Positions 32,725 through 41,665 of a DNA stretch of 50,326 nt are shown piece by piece. Each line of letters begins with the position of its first letter. Positions within the stretch are counted from its first letter, which is position 1. The DNA is from JBGOUJ01 sp041477005 (GTDB taxonomy: Bacteria > Acidobacteriota > Terriglobia > Bryobacterales > JACQDG01): NCBI GenBank assembly GCA_041477005.1, contig JBGOUJ010000002.1, forward strand, positions 1 through 50,326, written 5' to 3'. A program made the translations under genes and the position numbers. The notes under the pieces were generated by a model. It saw only the letters and a program-made list of their open reading frames with translations. It was not told where the DNA came from and did no database searches.

Positions 32725-33689
32725 TGGGAGAAAAATACATGCAGGACAAGCAACCACTTATTTCGGTGCTCATGTCGGTGAAGAACGGGCTGCCGTACGT
32801 CCGCGGGACCGTGGAGAGCATCCTGGCCCAGACCGCGACCGACTGGGAGTTTGTGATTGTAGACAACGCCAGCACGGACGGCAGCGCCGAGCTCATCGAG
32901 CGAATCGCCAGGAACGAGCCGCGCATCCGCCTGTTCCGCAATCCGGCGGATCTCGGTCACAGCGGCGGCTTGAACCGCGGCTTGGCCGAGTGCCGCGGCG
33001 TGTGGGTGGCGCGCCTCGACGCCGATGACATCGCGATGCCGGACCGCTTCGAGCGGCAGTTGGAATTCCTTCGCGAGAATTCCGACGTAAAAGTGACCAG
33101 TTGCCTGGCGTTGTACATCAACACGCAGGGCGAGACGGTGGGGAAAACATACAGCGAGCCGGCCACGCGGGAGACCTTCCAGAGGTACCTGAGAGAAAAC
33201 CTCGCCTTCGGTCTGCTGCACCCGGGGGCGATGGTGGACCGGGAGCTGTTCGTCAAGATCGGAGGCTACCGGGCTGCTTACGACCCGGCTAACGATACGG
33301 ACCTGTGGGGCCGGCTGGCCGACGCGGGCGGCGTGATCCTGGTGCAGCAGGAATACCTGATGAAATACCGGGTCCACGGCGGCTCGATCACCTCGCAGTC
33401 GTTCGAGCGCCTGCGGACGAAGTACCAATGGGCGCGGGACTGCATGCGAGCGCGCCGGAAGGGCCTGCCGGAGCCCACCTGGGAAGACTACGTGGCCGCG
33501 CGGCGCAACGCCCCGTGGTGGAAGCGGCTGAACCGGTGGCGCAAGACCAACGCCAGGAAGTTTTACCGGCAGTCAGCCCAGGACCTGATCTCCAACCACA
33601 CCTTCCGCGCGGCTTTCGAGGTTTTCCTGGCCATGCTACTGCAGCCGTCTTACGCGGCTCCCCGTTTGCTGGGACAAATTCACCGATGA
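32724..33689 (+). CDS. Family 2 glycosyltransferase
   Basis: This is a 321-residue GT-A enzyme. ISVLMSVKNGLPYVRGTVES starts the domain. VIVDNASTDGSAELI is the nucleotide-binding block, and VARLDADDIAMPDRFERQ holds the metal-binding DxD. HPGAMVDRELFVKIGGYR and ANDTDLWGRLADAGGV are the acceptor-side signatures. It adds one sugar to the lipid-linked unit at the cytoplasmic face. The ATG overlaps the aminotransferase stop (TGATG); an ATG five codons on is equally possible. The donor is not predictable. Confidence 0.88.
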   Translation: MGEKYMQDKQPLISVLMSVKNGLPYVRGTVESILAQTATDWEFVIVDNASTDGSAELIERIARNEPRIRLFRNPADLGHSGGLNRGLAECRGVWVARLDADDIAMPDRFERQLEFLRENSDVKVTSCLALYINTQGETVGKTYSEPATRETFQRYLRENLAFGLLHPGAMVDRELFVKIGGYRAAYDPANDTDLWGRLADAGGVILVQQEYLMKYRVHGGSITSQSFERLRTKYQWARDCMRARRKGLPEPTWEDYVAARRNAPWWKRLNRWRKTNARKFYRQSAQDLISNHTFRAAFEVFLAMLLQPSYAAPRLLGQIHR

Positions 33690-33799
33690 CCACATCCCAT
33701 CCACAAATCGGACTGCAAGCGACGGGGGATCCTGCTGTGCCGCACGATGGACAAGCTAAAGGACGGCATGAGACTTTGCCTCCCGGCGAGGAGTCCAAA

Positions 33800-34645
33800 A
33801 TGGAAATCCTAGAGAAGACCATGCCAGTCAAGGAATGTCCTCCCAAGCGAGCCGTCCTGGGAGTCGGCATCAGCACGACGAGTTATGCCGAGGTCGCCCG
33901 ATACTGCAAGCAGTGGATTGAGGCGCGCCACAACTGGACGGAGAAAACCCCCGGGCTCCCACCCTCGCCCGCCGGGCGCTACATCTGTGTCACGTCGGTT
34001 CACGGCACGGTCACTGCGACCATGGATCCCCTTTTTCGAGCAATCCTGAACGACGCCGATATCGCCACTCCTGACGGCATGCCCGTGGTATGGGCGTTGC
34101 GTTCTTTCCAGGTGACCGGGCAACAGAGGGTGTACGGGCCCGAATTGATGCTCGTGATCTGCGAGCAAGCGGCGCAACTGGGGCACCGCCTCTTTCTCTA
34201 CGGCGGGCGCGAGGCAGCGCTGCAAGACCTGCGCCGGCGGCTGCTGGAGCGGTTTCCCCGCCTAACGATAGCAGGGACCTATTCCCCGCCGTTTCGGGCG
34301 CTCACTCCCGAAGAGGACGCCGCCGTCTCAGAAACAATCACCCGGTCGAACGCCGACATCATCTTCGTGGGTCTCAGCACGCCAAAGCAGGAAAAGTGGA
34401 TGTCTCAACACCGGGATCGGTTCCCCGGCGTCGTCCTGGTGGGGGTCGGCGCGGCGTTTGACTTTCATGCCGGGCGCGTCCGGCAGGCCCCGCCGTGGAT
34501 GCAGCGTGCGGGGCTCGAATGGTTGTTCCGGCTGCTGATGGAGCCGCGAAGGCTCTGGAAGCGTTACTTGCTGGTCACGCCGTTGTTTCTTCCGTTGTGG
34601 GCGATGCAGAAAGTGGGAATTCTCAAGTATCGCGACGTACCTTGA
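33800..34645 (+). CDS. WecG/TagA/CpsF-family glycosyltransferase (GT26)
   Basis: GT26 enzymes such as WecG and TagA transfer N-acetylmannosaminuronate or N-acetylmannosamine to a lipid-linked sugar. The protein is 281 residues with the family blocks DADIATPDGMPVVWALR (Asp92 is the expected catalytic residue), RLFLYGGREAAL and IFVGLSTPKQEKWM. GVGAAFDFHAGRVRQAP and the C-terminal membrane-associating LEWLFRLLMEPRRLWKRYL also fit. I chose the ATG at 33800 because GAGGAG lies 6 bases upstream. An in-frame ATG at 33686 overlaps the previous stop (ATGA) and would add a 38-residue extension with no family similarity. Confidence 0.88.
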   Translation: MEILEKTMPVKECPPKRAVLGVGISTTSYAEVARYCKQWIEARHNWTEKTPGLPPSPAGRYICVTSVHGTVTATMDPLFRAILNDADIATPDGMPVVWALRSFQVTGQQRVYGPELMLVICEQAAQLGHRLFLYGGREAALQDLRRRLLERFPRLTIAGTYSPPFRALTPEEDAAVSETITRSNADIIFVGLSTPKQEKWMSQHRDRFPGVVLVGVGAAFDFHAGRVRQAPPWMQRAGLEWLFRLLMEPRRLWKRYLLVTPLFLPLWAMQKVGILKYRDVP

Positions 34646-34671
34646 AATCGAAAAGGAGATCGAAAGCGCGT

Positions 34672-35700
34672 ATGTCAGAACAAACAAAGGTTCTAGTTAC
34701 TGGAGCGGGTGGTTTCATCGGACATCATTTGGCGAAGTACCTGGTGGCCCGTGGTTACTGGGTCCGTGGTGTCGATATCAAACTGCCGGAGTATGAGCCG
34801 ACTGCGGCGCACGAGTTCCAGGTCCTGGATCTTCATCTGTGGGAGCAGTGCCTTCAGGCCACGCACGGCATGGACGAAGTGTACGGTCTGGCCGCCAACA
34901 TGGGCGGCATCGGCTTTATCGAGAACAACAAGGCCGTGATCGTGCGCGACAATACGCTGATCAATCTGCATTCGATCGAGGCGGCGCGCTTGAACGGCGT
35001 CAAACGATACCTCTACACTTCGAGCGCCTGTATCTATCCGGGCTACCTGCAGAAGGGCGTGGACGTGATCCCGTTGAAGGAAGAGGACGCCTACCCAGCC
35101 GACGCGGAAGACGGCTACGGTTGGGAGAAGCTCTACATGGAGCGGGCCTGCCGCCACTACCGCGAAGATTTCGGCCTGGAGACCAGGATCGTCCGATTCC
35201 ACAACATCTTCGGCCCCCTGGGAACCTACGACGGAGGCCGCGAAAAGTCACCTGCGGCCATGTGCCGCAAGATTGCCCTGGCGAATGACGGGGATGAGAT
35301 CGAGGTTTGGGGGGACGGCGAGCAGACGAGATCCTATTGCTACGTTGATGATTGCGTCGAGGGTATCTATCGACTCATGCGGTCAGACTACGCCGAGCCG
35401 CTGAACCTCGGACAGGACCGCTTGATATCGGTCAACGAGCTGGTTGACATGGTGGCCCACGTTGCCGGCAAGCGGATCGGGAAGCGGTACGATCGGAGCA
35501 AGCCGCAAGGCGTCCGCGGGCGGAACAGCGACAACACCCGGCTGCGCCAGGTGCTGGGCTGGGAGCCTTCGATCTCTCTCGAAGAAGGCCTCGATAAGAC
35601 CTATGATTGGATATCGTGCGAGCTGCGCAAAGCCGGCCGGATGCTGCCGGCAACAGCGTCCGTCGGGCCCTTCGTCCCAACGTTCACGGGAAAGTCATGA
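34672..35700 (+). CDS. GDP-mannose 3,5-epimerase-like SDR
   Basis: This is an extended SDR of 342 residues. The NAD loop is GAGGFIG (Gly11, 14, 17). LAANMGGIGFIENNKAVI and SSACIYP are close to plant-type GDP-mannose 3,5-epimerase. The catalytic tyrosine and lysine lie in YGWEKLYMER, and FHNIFGPLGTYDGGREKSPA is a near-diagnostic block. The expected reaction converts GDP-D-mannose to GDP-L-galactose or GDP-L-gulose. In bacteria such enzymes usually feed surface polysaccharides. Its last four bases overlap the next reading frame (ATGA). The 20-residue C-terminal tail is not conserved. Confidence 0.88.
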   Translation: MSEQTKVLVTGAGGFIGHHLAKYLVARGYWVRGVDIKLPEYEPTAAHEFQVLDLHLWEQCLQATHGMDEVYGLAANMGGIGFIENNKAVIVRDNTLINLHSIEAARLNGVKRYLYTSSACIYPGYLQKGVDVIPLKEEDAYPADAEDGYGWEKLYMERACRHYREDFGLETRIVRFHNIFGPLGTYDGGREKSPAAMCRKIALANDGDEIEVWGDGEQTRSYCYVDDCVEGIYRLMRSDYAEPLNLGQDRLISVNELVDMVAHVAGKRIGKRYDRSKPQGVRGRNSDNTRLRQVLGWEPSISLEEGLDKTYDWISCELRKAGRMLPATASVGPFVPTFTGKS

Positions 35701-35942
35701 CGCCTCCCCAGATCGGCGGTCACGACCCGACGGCGAGGGAGGCCAGTGTGGCCCGTCTGTTTCGGGAACTCGGGCAACGGGAGGCGCGTTACGCCGTGCC
35801 CGGTAACTACGAATGCCTGCCCGCGTTGCGCCGCCGCGTCCGCGCCGCGTTTGAAGTGGCGGCGGCCGGGGCGCGCCAGACTGCTCGCGCGGCTCCGGCT
35901 ATTCCGGGCAGATACATCTATGATGGAGACAAGGGTCCTTGA
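35697..35942 (+). pseudogene. Truncated first copy of the tandem nucleotidyltransferase-like gene
   Basis: This is an 81-residue frame whose first 45 residues closely match the next two genes. It shares xPTAxEASVARLFRELxQR, then RYAVPGNYECLPALRR against RYAMLRNYECLPELRR. DNA similarity is also high over the first 140 bases. It then diverges into an Ala/Arg-rich tail and stops, lacking the catalytic TDIDLVVD segment and about 290 residues. It starts on the GDP-mannose epimerase stop (ATGA), so it may still be translated. I read it as a decayed duplicate with an internal deletion, though a retained short peptide cannot be excluded. Confidence 0.75.
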
Positions 35943-35970
35943 GGAACTCTTCGCGACGGGGGGGTAGGCC

Positions 35971-37077
35971 ATGACACATCCTCAGATCGACCGTTACGAC
36001 CCGACCGCAATGGAGGCCAGTGTGGCCCGCCTGTTCCGGGAACTCGAGCAACGCAAGGTGCGCTACGCCATGCTCCGGAACTACGAGTGCCTGCCCGAGC
36101 TGCGCCGCGACACCCACGCCGATCAGCCCACGGACATCGATCTGGTGGTCGATTCCCGGGACATGAGGATCTGGCGCGAGGCAGTCACAGAGGTCGCCGA
36201 ACAGGGCGGCTGGGACACGCTGGTGGAGTGCGATCACTGGACGCAGTCGCAGGTGCGGCACCACCACATCGAGGCCTTTCATTTTTACCGGCTCTCACCG
36301 CCCCAGTTTCTTCAGATCGACCTGTTTCACTCCTACCTGGTTTGCGGGCTGCCGCTGGTCGATGAACGGGAAATGCTGGAAGGCCGGATCTACGATGCCG
36401 ACCGTAACCTCACCCGGATCGATCCGTTGAAGGAGAACCTGCATCGACTGTCGCTGCTCTACACGGTGCTTTGCGACAATCCCAAGGCTGTCAAGGTCTC
36501 CCGGGATGGGGAAAAGCTGGTGCGGTTCTGGAAGTCGGAGCAAGAGAGATTCGGCCGGGTGGTGCGGGCGCACTTCTCGGTTCTGGGTGTACAAGCCATC
36601 CAGGCGCTGGAGCAGGGCGACCTGCCGCGGTTCCTGAGGAAAATGCGCTGGGCCAGAGTCTACTTTTTGATGAAGTTCGCGCTTTCGCATCCCCTTCGGA
36701 CGCCCTGGTACGGGCTCTGCCGAACGCGGGAAAACCGGTTGCGGTTTTTAACCCGGCAATGCGGACGAGTGGTGCGAGTCTACGCGCCGAAAGGGGAGCA
36801 CCGGCGGCTGCTGCGCGAGGTGATGGATGATCTGGCGCGGAATAACTTCGTGGACGAATGGAAGGAAAGGGCCGCCGGATCGTGGAAGCTCGGTCCGGAC
36901 GAGCGCGCGGTGATGGAGCAGGGCGGCCTGGTAATCCAGTGGAGCGACCGAGAAAAAGCTCACATCGACGTAGCGAGCAACTGCAGCGCCGAGGCGTTGC
37001 GTGCGCGCGTGGTCCGCGTATTGGTCGAGCGCCACGAGATTCTGTCGGTTCGCCCGGCGGCAGCGGCGACCGCCTGA
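35971..37077 (+). CDS. Uncharacterised nucleotidyltransferase-fold protein, copy 2
   Basis: This is a 368-residue protein, probably soluble. VRYAMLRNYECLPEL, then TDIDLVVDSRD (Asp55, Asp57) and FLQIDLFH (Asp117), give the three-acid pattern of the polymerase-beta nucleotidyltransferase superfamily. It resembles the uncharacterised NTP_transf_5-type proteins of polysaccharide loci. A basic helical middle (about 190-250) is followed by a segment GRVVRVYAPKGEHRRLL and a tail VMEQGGLVIQW to HIDVASNCSAEALRARVVRVL. That tail looks faintly like the edges of a P-loop kinase without Walker A. The substrate is unknown. It is followed by a full-length paralogue 19 bases later. Confidence 0.7.
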   Translation: MTHPQIDRYDPTAMEASVARLFRELEQRKVRYAMLRNYECLPELRRDTHADQPTDIDLVVDSRDMRIWREAVTEVAEQGGWDTLVECDHWTQSQVRHHHIEAFHFYRLSPPQFLQIDLFHSYLVCGLPLVDEREMLEGRIYDADRNLTRIDPLKENLHRLSLLYTVLCDNPKAVKVSRDGEKLVRFWKSEQERFGRVVRAHFSVLGVQAIQALEQGDLPRFLRKMRWARVYFLMKFALSHPLRTPWYGLCRTRENRLRFLTRQCGRVVRVYAPKGEHRRLLREVMDDLARNNFVDEWKERAAGSWKLGPDERAVMEQGGLVIQWSDREKAHIDVASNCSAEALRARVVRVLVERHEILSVRPAAAATA

Positions 37078-37096
37078 CAGGCGAAGATCACAGATG

Positions 37097-38203
37097 ATGA
37101 CACATTCTCAGATCAGCAGTTACGAGCCGACAGCGGTGGAGGCCAGCGTGGCCCGTCTGTTCCGGGAACTGGAGCAACGCAAGGTGCGCTACGCCGTGCT
37201 GCGCAATTACGAGCTGCTGCCCTCGCTGCGCCGCGAAGACGGCTCCGCGCAGCGCACGGACATCGACCTGGTGGTCGATTCCCGGGACCTCCCCTCCTGG
37301 CGCGAAGTCGCCAAGGATGTCGCGGAACAGAACGGCTGGGATGCTCTGACCGAATGCGATCACTGGATGCAATCGCCGGCCCAGCACCACAACGCCGAGG
37401 TCTTTCGCTTTAACCGGTTTTCACCGCCGGAGTTCCTTCATGTCGATGTGTTCCACGGCTACCTCATCTCCGGGCTGCCCCTGGTGGACGAGGCAGGGAT
37501 GCTGGCGGGAAGGATCAAAGATCCCGGGGGCCGCTTTACCCGCATCGACCCGGTGACCGAGAACCTCTACCGGCTGATGCAGGTCTACTCTCACTATTGC
37601 GAGAATCCGGCCTCTGCCAAAGTAACCCGCTATCGAAAGAGACTGCTGCAGTTCTGGGAAACGGATCGGGAACGATTCCGACGACGCCTCCGCTCCAAGT
37701 TCTTCCTTTTCGGCGAGCAGGCGGTCGAGGCGTTGCAGCAAGAGGACATGAATCGGTTCGCGCGAAAGATGCGGTGGGCGAGGTTGTATTTTACGGTGAA
37801 ATTCTCCCTGGCCCATCCTGTTCGGACACCGTGGTATTGGTTTTGCCGGAAGCGCGAGAACCGGGTCCGCTTCTTTACCCGGCCGTGCGGGCGGGTGGTT
37901 CCGACCTGCGCGGCGGAAGAGAAGCGCCAGACTTTGCGCGACGTTTTGGATGAGCTGTCGTATAAGAATTTCATGGACCGATGGGCGGAGAGGACCGCGC
38001 CGGCGCAAGATATCAGCAAGATCGAGCGCTCCGTGATGGAACAGGGGGGGTTGGTGATCGAGTGGTCCAGCCCCGAGGCCTCCGAGCTTGTCATCACGGC
38101 AGCGGACGACCGGGAAAGCATCGCCAGAAAGGTCATCGAGATCCTCCTGGTCCGCCATCCTTGCTTGTTCCGTCGGGCCGAGAAGAAAGGCATTGCGGGT
38201 TGA
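37097..38203 (+). CDS. Uncharacterised nucleotidyltransferase-fold protein, copy 3
   Basis: This is a paralogue of the previous gene with exactly the same length (368 residues). The acidic residues are in the same places: Asp55 and Asp57 in TDIDLVVDSRD and Asp117 in FLHVDVFH. The conserved N terminus EASVARLFRELEQRKVRYA is nearly identical, while the middle and C-terminal regions have diverged (RENRVRFFTRPCGRVV; SVMEQGGLVIEWSSPE). That pattern argues for two functional proteins with different partners or substrates. I chose the second of two adjacent in-frame ATGs (37097) because it aligns with copy 2. The kinase-fusion gene follows 7 bases later. Confidence 0.7.
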   Translation: MTHSQISSYEPTAVEASVARLFRELEQRKVRYAVLRNYELLPSLRREDGSAQRTDIDLVVDSRDLPSWREVAKDVAEQNGWDALTECDHWMQSPAQHHNAEVFRFNRFSPPEFLHVDVFHGYLISGLPLVDEAGMLAGRIKDPGGRFTRIDPVTENLYRLMQVYSHYCENPASAKVTRYRKRLLQFWETDRERFRRRLRSKFFLFGEQAVEALQQEDMNRFARKMRWARLYFTVKFSLAHPVRTPWYWFCRKRENRVRFFTRPCGRVVPTCAAEEKRQTLRDVLDELSYKNFMDRWAERTAPAQDISKIERSVMEQGGLVIEWSSPEASELVITAADDRESIARKVIEILLVRHPCLFRRAEKKGIAG

Positions 38204-38210
38204 TACGAGA

Positions 38211-40226
38211 ATGAGCAAACTGGCAGAACAGATGGACATCGAAAACGACGCCGACCTGGACCCCGTCCCGGTCGGGCCCGCTGACGCCGCCATCGCCAAG
38301 CGAGTCGCCTGGCTGGCAAGCCTGGGGAGGCCGCGGGGCATTTGCGTGGCCTTGGCCGGGCCTGACGGCGTCGGCAAGTCCACCGCCGTTGACGCCGTCC
38401 GGGAATGGTTCGAGCGCGAGCTGCCGTTCGTCAAAATCGAGCTGAGACGATGGCGACCCGGGCTGCTCCCGGATCTGGGGTCGTTCGTGGGCAGACCCAA
38501 CGAGGCGGGCGCACCCCGGAAAACGCCGGGCCGCTTTCAGTTCGTCCGGCTGTTTTATTACCTCTTTGATTTCTGGTTAGGTACGTTGTGGAAGGACAGA
38601 CGACGCTCCTCGTTCCCCAAAGTGATCATTTACGACCGCTGCGCCCTGGATATGCGGGTGCACCCGGTCCGTTTTGGGCTGCGCTCCGCACGGGGAACAA
38701 AGCTGCTGTGGCGGGTCACCCGCAAGCCGGATCTGGTAATTTTCCTTTCTGACAGTCCAGCACGGATCCTGGAACGCAAGCGCGAGCTCGAGAAGCACGA
38801 AGTGGAAGAGCAGCTCGAAACGTGGCTCCAACTGGCCCAGGAGGGCAAGGTCCGCGCCATCATCCGCATAGACGCCGGGGCCGAGGAAATTGGGGCGCGA
38901 GTCCGGGATCTGCTGTTGGAGACTTTGGTTCGCGAGAATGAAGCAGAGGCGGCCGGCGCCGGCGCCCCCGAGCAGGGCCTGCGACGGATCGGCTCGATCC
39001 TGACGGGGAACGCCGATAGCGCGGAGCTTTCGACGACGGGAGAGAAAGCGGGTTGGGAAGAGACGGCTCGATTTGCCGTTTTGCCGACAAGCTCCAGCCC
39101 GCGATTTCTCGTTCCGCTCGAACCGCGGCAAGCCGCGGGCCGCTCGCTTGATGTTTATAACGCTCAGAAACCGTTTGCCCGGTTGTGCAAACAGTTACTG
39201 CGGGCCGGACTGAGGGCGGGGGTCGCTCAGCCCTTGCTGCGCGACCGGGCATCCCTACTAGTTCGCTCCGATATCGCAAAGGAAAGCCGGGACCTGGTGC
39301 TGCTCCGGGAACACCTGGGCAAGGTACTCGGACGCGATGACATTGCGGTTAGTGTTTCGCTTGGCACTCCCGGGGTCTATCAAAAACCGGCTCTGCAAGT
39401 AATGGATGGAGCGGGAACAATCCTGGGATACGCCAAAGTCGGCTGGAACCCCGATACCATCGGGCTGGTGCAGAACGAAGAGTCTACGTTGAAAACGCTG
39501 CAAAACGCAGCCCTCGGCGCCGCGATCGTGCCCCGGGTCTTGCACGCGGGGTGGTGGAATGGCTTCTATTTGCTGGTGCAGGAGCCCGCGGTCGGGTCGT
39601 CGCGAAAGCCTCCGGTGGAGATCGACAGCCGTCACATCCGCTTTTTAGTGGAGCTGCTCGGCGCTTTTCCCACTCAGGGAGCACTCCCCTGGAGCGAGAT
39701 CACCCCGCAGATCCATCGGCGGTTGGAGCAATTGAAGGCCGGCGGCTTCCATTACTATGCCCACACCTTGGAGACCGCCGTGAAGTATTGCCGGGGACGC
39801 GTGGGATCGGCATCGGTTCCGTGCGGCCTGGGGCACCGGGACTTTGCCCCGTGGAACACCCGCGTGAGGGACAGCAGGCTCATCGTGTTCGATTGGGAAT
39901 ACGCCGACAGTGCCACTCCGGCCGGCTGGGATCTGTTTCATTTCCTGGTCGAGGCGGCCGTGGAGCTGCAGGGCAAGTCGGCGGCGGAGATTTACCGAAG
40001 CATCCTGGGCCCGGGCGCAGTGCGTAGCCGCGTGGAGGGGTATTTCCAGAGCCTCGGCCTGTCGCAGGACTGGATCGAGCCGTTGTTCGTCTCGTACCTG
40101 GCCGAAGCTCTCAACCGAAATCTCGACCTCGAGGAGCGGACCCTCGGCAGCAAAGATGGGCTGTTGCGAAGGACCTATGGAACGCTGCTGGCGCTCGTCT
40201 GCCGCACCGGAGCAGGCGCGAGATGA
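38211..40226 (+). CDS. Fusion: thymidylate-kinase-like P-loop domain plus APH-like kinase
   Basis: This is a 671-residue two-domain protein. The first part (about 40-230) is a P-loop NMP/thymidylate-kinase-like domain. It has Walker A AGPDGVGKST (Lys56), a basic FVRLFYYLFDFWLG helix, IIYDRCALDM and a VIFLSDSPARILERKREL lid-like stretch. A low-complexity linker follows (about 235-310). The second part (about 340-660) is an aminoglycoside-phosphotransferase/choline-kinase-like fold. Its catalytic loop is GHRDFAPWN (His542, Asp544, Asn549) and its metal-binding block is VFDWEYAD (Asp561). Both active sites look intact. No membrane helix is seen. Substrates are unknown. It starts 7 bases after copy 3, and its stop overlaps the next gene. 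Confidence 0.75.
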   Translation: MSKLAEQMDIENDADLDPVPVGPADAAIAKRVAWLASLGRPRGICVALAGPDGVGKSTAVDAVREWFERELPFVKIELRRWRPGLLPDLGSFVGRPNEAGAPRKTPGRFQFVRLFYYLFDFWLGTLWKDRRRSSFPKVIIYDRCALDMRVHPVRFGLRSARGTKLLWRVTRKPDLVIFLSDSPARILERKRELEKHEVEEQLETWLQLAQEGKVRAIIRIDAGAEEIGARVRDLLLETLVRENEAEAAGAGAPEQGLRRIGSILTGNADSAELSTTGEKAGWEETARFAVLPTSSSPRFLVPLEPRQAAGRSLDVYNAQKPFARLCKQLLRAGLRAGVAQPLLRDRASLLVRSDIAKESRDLVLLREHLGKVLGRDDIAVSVSLGTPGVYQKPALQVMDGAGTILGYAKVGWNPDTIGLVQNEESTLKTLQNAALGAAIVPRVLHAGWWNGFYLLVQEPAVGSSRKPPVEIDSRHIRFLVELLGAFPTQGALPWSEITPQIHRRLEQLKAGGFHYYAHTLETAVKYCRGRVGSASVPCGLGHRDFAPWNTRVRDSRLIVFDWEYADSATPAGWDLFHFLVEAAVELQGKSAAEIYRSILGPGAVRSRVEGYFQSLGLSQDWIEPLFVSYLAEALNRNLDLEERTLGSKDGLLRRTYGTLLALVCRTGAGAR

Positions 40227-41506
40227 AGCAACGGCTGAGAGTCTTGGTTTCCGCTTATGCCTGCGAGCCCGACCGGGGATCCGAGCCCGGAACGGGCTGG
40301 AACTGGGTGCGGCAGATTGCGCGTTACAACGACGCCTGGGTGATCACCCGGGTGAACAATCGCCGGGTGATCGAGGCGGCTTTGGCCAAAGATCCCCTGC
40401 CCAACGCGCACTTCATCTACTTCGATCTGCCGCGCTGGGCGCGCTTTTGGAAGCGGCGCAGGCGCGGGTTGCATCTCTATTACTACCTGTGGCAGATCGG
40501 GGCTTACGTATTAGGGAAGCGGTTACATCGGCAAGTGCGCTTCGATCTGGTCCATCACGTCACTTTCGCGATGTACTGGATACCCAGCTTCCTCTCTCTG
40601 CTGCCGGCGCCGTTGCTGTGGGGGCCGGTGGGCGGCGGCGAGACGGCGCCGGCCAGCTTCCGGCGCGCCCTCGGTCTGAGAGGCAGGCTTTTCGAGATCC
40701 TGCGTAACGTGGCGCAGGCCGTGGGGCACCTGGATCCATTCGTCCGCACGACGGCTCGTCGGGCCGCCCTGGCTCTGGCCACTACCGACCAGACCGTGGA
40801 GCGCCTGAAACGACTGGGTTCCCGCAGAGTCCAGGTCTGCTCTGCCATGGGGATGCCTTCGGATGAGATCGAGTCCCTCGGCAGGCTGGAACGGGCCAAG
40901 GACGGCGTTTTCCGGCTGCTAAGCGTCGGCGAACTGCTTCACTTGAAAGGCTTCGATATGGGGATACGCGCCTTTGCGAAGCTGAAGGGCGTCCTCCCCA
41001 ACGCCGAGTACTGGCTGATCGGGGCGGGACCGGAGCGGCAGCGGCTGGAAGACCTGGCACGCGAGCTGGGAGTGGCCCAGAAGGTCCGATTCTGGGGCGC
41101 GTTGCCCAGGCCCCAGGTGCTGGAGCGGCTCGGGCAGTGCGACGTGCTCGTTCACCCCGTTCTTCACGACTCAGGGGGCTGTGTCTGCACGGAAGCGATG
41201 GCGGCAGGGCGCCCCGTGGTCTGCCTGGATCTGGGGGGGCCGGCCCTCCAGGTGACTCCGGAAACCGGGTTCAAGATCACTCCTCTTTGCCCGGAGCAGG
41301 CCGTTCGCGACCTGGCCGAGGTTATCCACCTGCTGGCGGAGGAGCCGGCGCTGCGCGCCCGCATGGGCGAGGCAGCTCGCCGCCGCGTGCGCGAGAGCTT
41401 TGCCTGGGACACCAAAGGAGACCAGCTCCGAGACATATATGCATCGATCTTGAGACCGGCGGCTACAGTCTCCAATCAGAGGGCGTCTGCGGAGCTGGTG
41501 GTGTGA
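40223..41506 (+). CDS. Family 4 glycosyltransferase
   Basis: This is a GT-B enzyme of 427 residues. The N-terminal half starts VLVSAYACEPDRGSEPGTGW, a glycine-rich acceptor-side loop. The C-terminal half has LLSVGELLHLKGFDMGIRAF, LIGAGPERQRLEDLARELGV and the donor-binding motif VHPVLHDSGGCVCTEAMAAG, where the usual EPFG-type glutamate is ESGG-like (DSGG...EAMA). Its ATG overlaps the fusion-kinase stop (ATGA), so the two are translationally coupled. It should add a sugar to the lipid-linked repeat unit. Confidence 0.88.
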   Translation: MKQRLRVLVSAYACEPDRGSEPGTGWNWVRQIARYNDAWVITRVNNRRVIEAALAKDPLPNAHFIYFDLPRWARFWKRRRRGLHLYYYLWQIGAYVLGKRLHRQVRFDLVHHVTFAMYWIPSFLSLLPAPLLWGPVGGGETAPASFRRALGLRGRLFEILRNVAQAVGHLDPFVRTTARRAALALATTDQTVERLKRLGSRRVQVCSAMGMPSDEIESLGRLERAKDGVFRLLSVGELLHLKGFDMGIRAFAKLKGVLPNAEYWLIGAGPERQRLEDLARELGVAQKVRFWGALPRPQVLERLGQCDVLVHPVLHDSGGCVCTEAMAAGRPVVCLDLGGPALQVTPETGFKITPLCPEQAVRDLAEVIHLLAEEPALRARMGEAARRRVRESFAWDTKGDQLRDIYASILRPAATVSNQRASAELVV

Positions 41507-41665
41507 GCGGGATGAGTCAATCCTCAGTCTTTCACCTGGGATAAGAAAATGGAATGCCTGCCGGAAGCGTATTCGAAGGCGTGAGACGACCATGACGAGC
41601 CACGCTCTCCCATCCGCTTCCGCCTCGACGGCTGGACCCTCCACGCAGACACGGTTAGGTATACA

